64,000 nucleotides of DNA from Bacteroidales bacterium (lineage in GTDB: Bacteria; Bacteroidota; Bacteroidia; Bacteroidales; UBA932): NCBI GenBank assembly GCA_017962235.1, contig JAGCVS010000021.1:1-64000 (forward strand), given 5' to 3'. The position numbers and the translations under genes are program-made. Positions 58,870 through 64,000 of the stretch are shown piece after piece (the stretch's first letter is position 1; every line of letters begins with the position of its first letter). The notes under the pieces were generated by a model, which worked only from the letters and a program-made list of their open reading frames with translations, searched no databases and was not told the DNA's origin.

Positions 58870-60666
58870 ATGCCCAGTTACCTTCAAGTAGAGAATATAT
58901 CCAAGTCGTACGGCCCCAAGGTGCTGTTCGAGCATATCTCGTTCAACATCAACGAGGGGGACAAGATTGCGCTCATCGCCCCCAACGGCACGGGCAAGAC
59001 CTCCCTGCTGAGCATTCTGGCGGGCAAGGACACCAGCGACCGGGGCGGCGAAATCAAGTTCCTGAAGAACATTGTGATATCGTTCCTGGAGCAGGAGACG
59101 CAGCTTGATGCGGGCAAGACGATTCTGGAGGAGGTGGTGGGCAAGGTGGACCCGGCACGCACCCACCGCGACCCGTGGGATATAGAGCAGGATGCCCGGC
59201 AGATACTCACCTCGCTGGGACTCAGCGATTTTGACTGCCGTTGCGCCAGCCTCTCCGGCGGCGAGGCCAAGCGTGTTGCACTGGCCGGGGTGCTTATTAC
59301 CAACGCCGACTTCCTGGTGCTGGACGAGCCCACCAACCACCTGGACCTGGACGCCATCGAGTATCTGGAGGATTACCTCTCCAAGAGCCGCCGCACGCTG
59401 TTTATGGTGACCCACGACCGATATTTCCTGGACCGCGTGTGCAACACCATCCTGGAGCTGGACGGCGGCAATCTGTACACCTACAAGGGTAATTATCAGT
59501 ACTATCTGGAGAAGCGGCAGGAGCGGCTGGCGGTGGCCAGCGCCCTGAACGAGAAATACCGCAACATCTATCGGCGGGAGCTGGAGTGGATGCGCTCTAC
59601 CCCCTGCGCCCGCACCGGCAAGGCCCGATACCGCGAGAACGCCTTCTACGACCTGCAGGAGAAAGCGGCGCCCATCCGCGAGGCCAAGCAGCTGGCCATC
59701 AACCTGGGCAGCGCCCGGCTGGGCCGCAAGATAGTCAACTGCCGCGGCGTGGGCTTCAGCTACGGCGACCGCTGCATCCTTCGCGATTTTACCTACAACT
59801 TTGCGCAGGGAGAGAAAATCGGCATCGTGGGAGCCAACGGCATCGGCAAGAGCACCTTCCTGAACCTGCTGACAGGTGCGCTACAGCCTTCGGCCGGTGA
59901 AATCGACCGCGGCGAGACGGTACGCTTTGGCTATTACCGGCAGCAGGGGATGCAGTTCAAGAAGCACCAGACGGTGTTGGAGGCGGTGCAGGAGATTGCA
60001 GAGACGGTACGCGACGCCACCGGCGCCCAGATTGCCGTGACCACCTTCCTGCAGCAGTTCCTCTTCCCCGTGGAGATGTTCAACACCCACATCTCGCGTC
60101 TCTCCGGCGGCGAGAAACGGCGGCTGTATCTGCTAACGGTGCTGATGCAGCGCCCCAACGTGCTGATTCTGGACGAGCCTGCCAACGACCTGGATATCGT
60201 GACCCTGAACGTGCTGGAAGACTATCTGAAGGACTACGACGGGAACGTGATAATGGTCTCCCACGACCGCTTTTTCCTGGACAAAATTGCCGACCACCTG
60301 TTCGTGTTCACGGGCTGCGGCAATGTGAAGGATTTTGTGGGCACCTACAGCGAATACCGGGAATTCATGCAGGAGAAACGCCGGGCAGAAGCGAGGGCCG
60401 CCCGTGCCGAGAAGCCTGCCGCCGCCCCCCGTGAGAAACCCGCACCCGCACCGAACAAGAAGAAACTCACCTGGAAGGAACAGCGGGAAAAAGAGCAGAT
60501 TGAGGCAGATTTGCCGCATCTGGAGGCCCGCAAGGCGGCGCTGGAAGAAGAACTCTCCTCCGGCACGCTGGATATCGCGACCCTCACCGCCAAGTCCCGC
60601 GAAATAGAACAGATAATTGCCGACATAGAGGCCAAGGAACTCCGCTGGCTGGAGCTGTCGGAATAA
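58870..60666 (+). CDS. ABC-F family ATPase (Uup-like)
   Basis: A 598-residue soluble protein with two ABC ATPase domains and no membrane segments. The first has APNGTGKTSLL, LSGGEAKRVALAG and VLDEPTNHLDLD; the second has GANGIGKSTFL, LSGGEKRRLYLL and ILDEPANDLDI. The interdomain linker and a C-terminal charged coiled coil (about 500-598, with TWKEQREKEQIEADLPHLEA) match Uup. ABC-F proteins act on the ribosome or, for Uup, on branched DNA. The ATG at 58870 is nine bases after the TATCTTTG box, so the mRNA is nearly leaderless; a GTG at 58861 falls inside that box and is unlikely. Confidence 0.94.
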   Translation: MPSYLQVENISKSYGPKVLFEHISFNINEGDKIALIAPNGTGKTSLLSILAGKDTSDRGGEIKFLKNIVISFLEQETQLDAGKTILEEVVGKVDPARTHRDPWDIEQDARQILTSLGLSDFDCRCASLSGGEAKRVALAGVLITNADFLVLDEPTNHLDLDAIEYLEDYLSKSRRTLFMVTHDRYFLDRVCNTILELDGGNLYTYKGNYQYYLEKRQERLAVASALNEKYRNIYRRELEWMRSTPCARTGKARYRENAFYDLQEKAAPIREAKQLAINLGSARLGRKIVNCRGVGFSYGDRCILRDFTYNFAQGEKIGIVGANGIGKSTFLNLLTGALQPSAGEIDRGETVRFGYYRQQGMQFKKHQTVLEAVQEIAETVRDATGAQIAVTTFLQQFLFPVEMFNTHISRLSGGEKRRLYLLTVLMQRPNVLILDEPANDLDIVTLNVLEDYLKDYDGNVIMVSHDRFFLDKIADHLFVFTGCGNVKDFVGTYSEYREFMQEKRRAEARAARAEKPAAAPREKPAPAPNKKKLTWKEQREKEQIEADLPHLEARKAALEEELSSGTLDIATLTAKSREIEQIIADIEAKELRWLELSE

Positions 60667-60681
60667 TTGCTATATTTGGAT

Positions 60682-61539
60682 ATGACCAGACGGATTCTAA
60701 CAGTGATTGCAGTGCTCCTTGCCACCATCGGGTGCAGGGCGCAGGAAGACTATATGTCAACGGTGCGGTTCGACGACGAATCGCTGGATGTATTCTCCCG
60801 CGTGACGGCGGCCGTGGAGCCATACAAGGACGAATCGGCGCCCCGGCTTCTGGTACGTGTGGCAAAACAGTTCCTGGGCACCGAGTATGTGGGCGGCACT
60901 CTGGAAATCGAGCCGGAACGGCTCACAATAAGCATGTGCAAGACAGACTGCATCCTGTTTGTGGAAATGTGCCTGGCGCTGGTGCAGACCATAAAGGGGG
61001 ACAAGCCCACCTTTGAGACCTTCTGCCGCAAGACCCAGAACCTGCGCTACCATCGCGGCCGGGTGAGCGGCTACGACTCCCGCAACCACTATACATCGGC
61101 CTGGATTGCGCAGGGAGAGGAGAATGGATTCTTCCGCGAGATATCCAAGGATTTGGGCGGTTCGCCGCTGGACCAGAAGTTCGATTTCATGAGCACCCAC
61201 CCGCAGGCGTACAAGCAACTTGCAAACGACCCTGCGCTGGTGACATTAATCCATACCACAGAGGTGGATCTGAGCCAGCGCGACTATTGGTATCTGCCGC
61301 AGAAAGAACTCCCCACCCTTGTCAAAGGGGTGAAAGAGGGGGACATAATCTGCTTCGTGACCCCAGTCGCCGGGCTTGACATAGGGCATGTGGCCATCGC
61401 CGTAAAACAACCGGACGGAATGCATTTCATCCACGCCTCTTCCAACGCGATGAAGGTGATTATTGACAGCCAGACCATCGCAGATTACGTATCCACGCAC
61501 AAGTCGGCCAAGGGCATCAGGGTTGTCAGACTCAACTAA
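60682..61539 (+). CDS. DUF1460 (NlpC/P60-like) amidase, exported
   Basis: The 285-residue protein has a lipoprotein-like signal (LLATIGC) and a DUF1460 domain. Conserved points are CKTDCILFVEMCLALVQ with the likely catalytic Cys, and IGHVAIAVKQ with the likely His, then HASSNAMKV. The family is an NlpC/P60-related group of amidases or gamma-D-glutamyl hydrolases acting on murein fragments. A TATATTTG box at 60671-60678 lies just four bases ahead of the ATG, so any transcript from it would be leaderless; read-through from the ABC-F gene is also possible. Confidence 0.87.
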   Translation: MTRRILTVIAVLLATIGCRAQEDYMSTVRFDDESLDVFSRVTAAVEPYKDESAPRLLVRVAKQFLGTEYVGGTLEIEPERLTISMCKTDCILFVEMCLALVQTIKGDKPTFETFCRKTQNLRYHRGRVSGYDSRNHYTSAWIAQGEENGFFREISKDLGGSPLDQKFDFMSTHPQAYKQLANDPALVTLIHTTEVDLSQRDYWYLPQKELPTLVKGVKEGDIICFVTPVAGLDIGHVAIAVKQPDGMHFIHASSNAMKVIIDSQTIADYVSTHKSAKGIRVVRLN

Positions 61540-61553
61540 AATTGCTACCTTCG
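61523..61553 (+). promoter_or_regulatory. Promoter for the FakA/FakB-like genes
   Basis: TTG at 61523-61525, 20 bases, then TACCTTCG at 61546-61553 (one mismatch to TAnnTTTG). The ATG follows 18 bases later. Confidence 0.5.
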
Positions 61554-61571
61554 TGGACTTTTTTGATTGAC

Positions 61572-63203
61572 ATGCCACAGGAGATAAGCAATACTCTGTT
61601 CTCAAAAATGCTCCGGCAGGGAGCGAAAAGCCTTTTCAAAAACAAGACCGTAGTGAACGACCTCAACGTGTTCCCTATTCCTGACGGGGACACCGGGGAC
61701 AACATGTATATGACCATCAAAGCGGGCGTGGACGCCGCCAAAGGCGACACCCTCGCTCAGCTGTCTTACGCCGCCGCCCAGGGAATGTTGCTGGGGGCGC
61801 GGGGCAACTCCGGAGTCATCCTGTCGCGCATCTTCGCAGGTCTGGCAAAGGGGTTCGACGGCCTTGAATGTGCCGATACCGCCGCCTTCGCGCGCGCCAT
61901 GTCATCGGCAGTGAAAGAGGCCTATGCCGCCATCCCCGTCCCGGTGGAGGGAACCATAATCACCGTGTTGCGCGAAGGAGCTGAGGGGGCTGACGCCGCC
62001 GGCAGCCTGGAACACTACTTTGACACTCTCACCGCAGCCATGCAGGTCTCCCTGGACCACACTCCGGACAAACTGGATGTGCTCCGGCAAGCGGGCGTTG
62101 TGGACAGCGGCGGCGCCGGGCTGGTGTGCATATTCAACGGCATGCAACAGGCCGTGGAGGGAATTGAAGATGACGATGAGACAGAGCAGTCCGCAGCACA
62201 GCCGGCTGCCCATACTCTGGACCTTGGCAAATTCACGGAAAACAGCACCCTGGAGTTCGGCTACTGCACGGAGTTCCTGCTGCGCCTGACCCGCGCCAAG
62301 ACAGACATAGACCATTTTGACGAGAAAGAGCTGATAAGCTGGCTGGAGGCCAACGGCGAGAGCGTGGTGGCCTTCCGCGACGGCACCATAGTGAAGGTGC
62401 ACGTGCACACCTTCCACCCCGGCGAGATACTCAACCACTGCCAGCAATACGGCGAGTTCCTGACTCTGAAAATAGAGAACATGGCGCTGCAGCACCATCA
62501 GGAGAGCAACAGCAACAACGCATCTTTCCACCGGCCCAAAGAGAAATACGGCATTGTGACGGTGGCGGCGGGCGACGGGCTGATTGCCGCCTTCAAGGAG
62601 TGCGGCGCAGACGTGGTGATTCACGGCGGCCAGACCATGAATCCCTCTACGGAAGACTTCCTGACGGCATTCGGGCAGGTCAATGCCGATACGATACTGG
62701 TGTTCCCCAATAACTCCAACATAAAGATGGCCGCAGAGCAGGCCGCCGGACTCTATAAGCAGGCCGACGTGCGGGTGCTCCCCTCCTCCACCATCGGTGA
62801 AGGGTATTACGGCATCGCCTCCGCCGACCGCGACTGCGCCGATGTGGAACAGGTGATTGCCGACATCACAGGCATCATGGAGTCGGTGGAAACCGGCATG
62901 ATAGCCCGCGCCATCCGTGATGCTGAAGGAGACGGCGTACAGGTGGTCAAAGGCGATTTTGTGGGCTATCGTGGCAAGAGCATCCTCTCCGACTCTCCCG
63001 CCCGCGAACAGGCCGCGGCCGCCCTTCTGGAAAGGATGAACGCCGGCAGCCGCGACGTGATGCTGGCCTTCACCGGAGAAGATGTACCGCAACAGGAGGC
63101 GCAGCAGCTGGAGCGCGACATCACCGCCAAATATCCCAACCTTGAAATAATGTTTAACACAGGCCGGCAGCCTGTCTACGATTATATTTTTGTACTATGC
63201 TGA
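61572..63203 (+). CDS. DAK2-domain fatty acid kinase-like protein (FakA type)
   Basis: The 543-residue protein has an N-terminal DAK2 kinase domain: VNDLNVFPIPDGDTGDNMYMT (Mg/ATP Asp), LLGARGNSGVILSRIFAGL and GVVDSGGAGLVCIF. It is followed by the middle and C-terminal YloV/FakA domains (GIVTVAAGDGL, NNSNIKMAAEQAA). FakA phosphorylates exogenous fatty acids held by a DegV-type FakB protein. The next gene is a DegV protein, overlapping by seven bases, so a FakA-FakB pair is well supported. The start at 61572 is chosen over an ATG at 61542 that overlaps the promoter box. Confidence 0.9.
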   Translation: MPQEISNTLFSKMLRQGAKSLFKNKTVVNDLNVFPIPDGDTGDNMYMTIKAGVDAAKGDTLAQLSYAAAQGMLLGARGNSGVILSRIFAGLAKGFDGLECADTAAFARAMSSAVKEAYAAIPVPVEGTIITVLREGAEGADAAGSLEHYFDTLTAAMQVSLDHTPDKLDVLRQAGVVDSGGAGLVCIFNGMQQAVEGIEDDDETEQSAAQPAAHTLDLGKFTENSTLEFGYCTEFLLRLTRAKTDIDHFDEKELISWLEANGESVVAFRDGTIVKVHVHTFHPGEILNHCQQYGEFLTLKIENMALQHHQESNSNNASFHRPKEKYGIVTVAAGDGLIAAFKECGADVVIHGGQTMNPSTEDFLTAFGQVNADTILVFPNNSNIKMAAEQAAGLYKQADVRVLPSSTIGEGYYGIASADRDCADVEQVIADITGIMESVETGMIARAIRDAEGDGVQVVKGDFVGYRGKSILSDSPAREQAAAALLERMNAGSRDVMLAFTGEDVPQQEAQQLERDITAKYPNLEIMFNTGRQPVYDYIFVLC

Positions 63204-64000
63204 CGTTTTTCTCTGACACGGACTGCGACATCACCCCCAAAGAGTGTGCCCAGTATGGTATAAAGCTCATAAGCATGCCTTATACCGTTAACGACAAGGT
63301 AATCTACCCCTATGTCGATTTTGACGAGTTCGATTCCCACGCTTTTTATGATATGCTGCGCGGCGGCACCATTCCCACCACCAGCGCCATGAGCGAGGAG
63401 TTCTATACCAAGACCTTTGAACCGGAGTTTGCCGCAGGCAACGACATCCTTTACGTCCACTTCTCAGGCGGCACATCCAACACCTTCACCATCATGGATA
63501 TGGCGGTGGCAAAACTTAAAGAGAAATACCCGGAGCGCAAGTTTTACTCCATAGATACCCTTGGCATCAGCGCCCTCTCATACAACATCGTGCTGGAGGC
63601 GGCAGACATGTTCAAGGCGGGCAAGAGCGCAGAGGAGATAGTGGCCTGGGCCAAGGAAGAGGTGCCCCACTTCCCCATGTACTTCTTTGCAGACGATTTG
63701 AAGTTCTTCCGCCGCAGCGGTCGCGTGAGCGGTCTGGCGGCCACCATGGGCGGCCTTATAGGCATACGTCCCATAATCCACCTGAGCGACGAGGGCAAGA
63801 TGATATCCATTGGCAAGGAGACGGGCCGCGCAAAGGCCATCGCCCGTCTGGTGCAGTACGTGCAGGATCTGGGCGACGATGTGAAAGGTCACCGCGTGAC
63901 CATCGGCCACTCCGACTGCCCCGACATCGCAGCCGAGGCGGAGCGGCAGCTCAAGGCGATTTACGGCGACGACCTGAGGGTTGTCACCACCGTAGTAAAC
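63197..64000 (+). CDS. DegV family fatty-acid-binding protein (FakB type), partial
   Basis: The frame starts at ATG 63197 and is open to the window edge (268 codons). DegV features are present: FFSDTDCDITPKECAQYGIK, TIPTTSAMSEEFY (the T-S-x-x-S loop that holds the fatty-acid carboxylate), SGGTSNTF, DDLKFFRRSGRVSG and GLIGIRPII. FakB presents bound fatty acid to FakA. It overlaps the FakA-like gene by seven bases. The C-terminus lies beyond the window. Confidence 0.92.
   Translation, partial: MLTFFSDTDCDITPKECAQYGIKLISMPYTVNDKVIYPYVDFDEFDSHAFYDMLRGGTIPTTSAMSEEFYTKTFEPEFAAGNDILYVHFSGGTSNTFTIMDMAVAKLKEKYPERKFYSIDTLGISALSYNIVLEAADMFKAGKSAEEIVAWAKEEVPHFPMYFFADDLKFFRRSGRVSGLAATMGGLIGIRPIIHLSDEGKMISIGKETGRAKAIARLVQYVQDLGDDVKGHRVTIGHSDCPDIAAEAERQLKAIYGDDLRVVTTVVN

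Overview
The window is a chromosomal segment of an uncultured-looking member of the order Bacteroidales (phylum Bacteroidota), moderately GC-rich. Three things point there. A SusC/SusD outer-membrane pair is present. Most intergenic promoters match the Bacteroidota pattern TTTG or TTG, about 19 bases, then TAnnTTTG. Typical Bacteroidota gene forms occur, such as S16 with a long Ala/Glu tail, DUF4837 and BACON-domain lipoproteins. Nearly all the sequence is coding, many genes overlap by ATGA, and Shine-Dalgarno sequences are weak. No rRNA, CRISPR array, prophage or intact insertion sequence was seen.

Layout. 1-5.1 kb: a two-gene chromate-type transporter, then a leftward lipoprotein/outer-membrane protein pair and a biotin-dependent-type carboxyltransferase. 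5.1-16.8 kb: housekeeping genes (tRNA-His, rpsP, rimM, def, ruvX, an M23 peptidase, dxr, rseP, DUF4837, tRNA-Glu, rpsT, radC, rpoN, a SPOR protein, a small lipoprotein, miaB). 16.8-22.2 kb: a collagen-like SGNH esterase lipoprotein, an exported nitroreductase, a 151-bp inverted-repeat element, rsmE, a phosphodiesterase, tsaE and an acyl-ACP thioesterase.

22.2-39.7 kb: a long rightward catabolic locus. It holds a nucleoside hydrolase, ribokinase, a GRP-type sugar permease, SusC, SusD, three successive ADP-ribosylglycohydrolase-family lipoproteins, an esterase, a small lipoprotein, an endonuclease/exonuclease/phosphatase protein and a DUF1680 (GH127-type) arabinofuranosidase. It resembles the ribose-utilisation (rus) loci of Bacteroides. 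It is best read as a scavenging system for ribose-containing molecules, possibly nucleosides and ADP-ribose, ending in ribose 5-phosphate.

39.7-49.7 kb: comM, a BACON serine hydrolase, a TPR protein, an EnvC-like protein, a zinc-ribbon protein, ssb, cysS and a CNNM/CBS protein. 49.7-51.7 kb: an AT-richer type II restriction-modification pair whose methyltransferase carries an N-terminal DNA-binding-like segment. 51.7-64 kb: ispF, mutL, rhomboid, tsaC-like, tRNA-Met, cysE and cysK, an ABC-F ATPase, DUF1460, and a FakA/FakB-type pair running off the right edge.

The most striking unlisted feature is upstream of cysK-cysE. A 27-codon reading frame with four consecutive Cys codons and six Cys in all is followed by a rho-independent terminator and a competing stem. 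This has the architecture of a cysteine-responsive attenuator.
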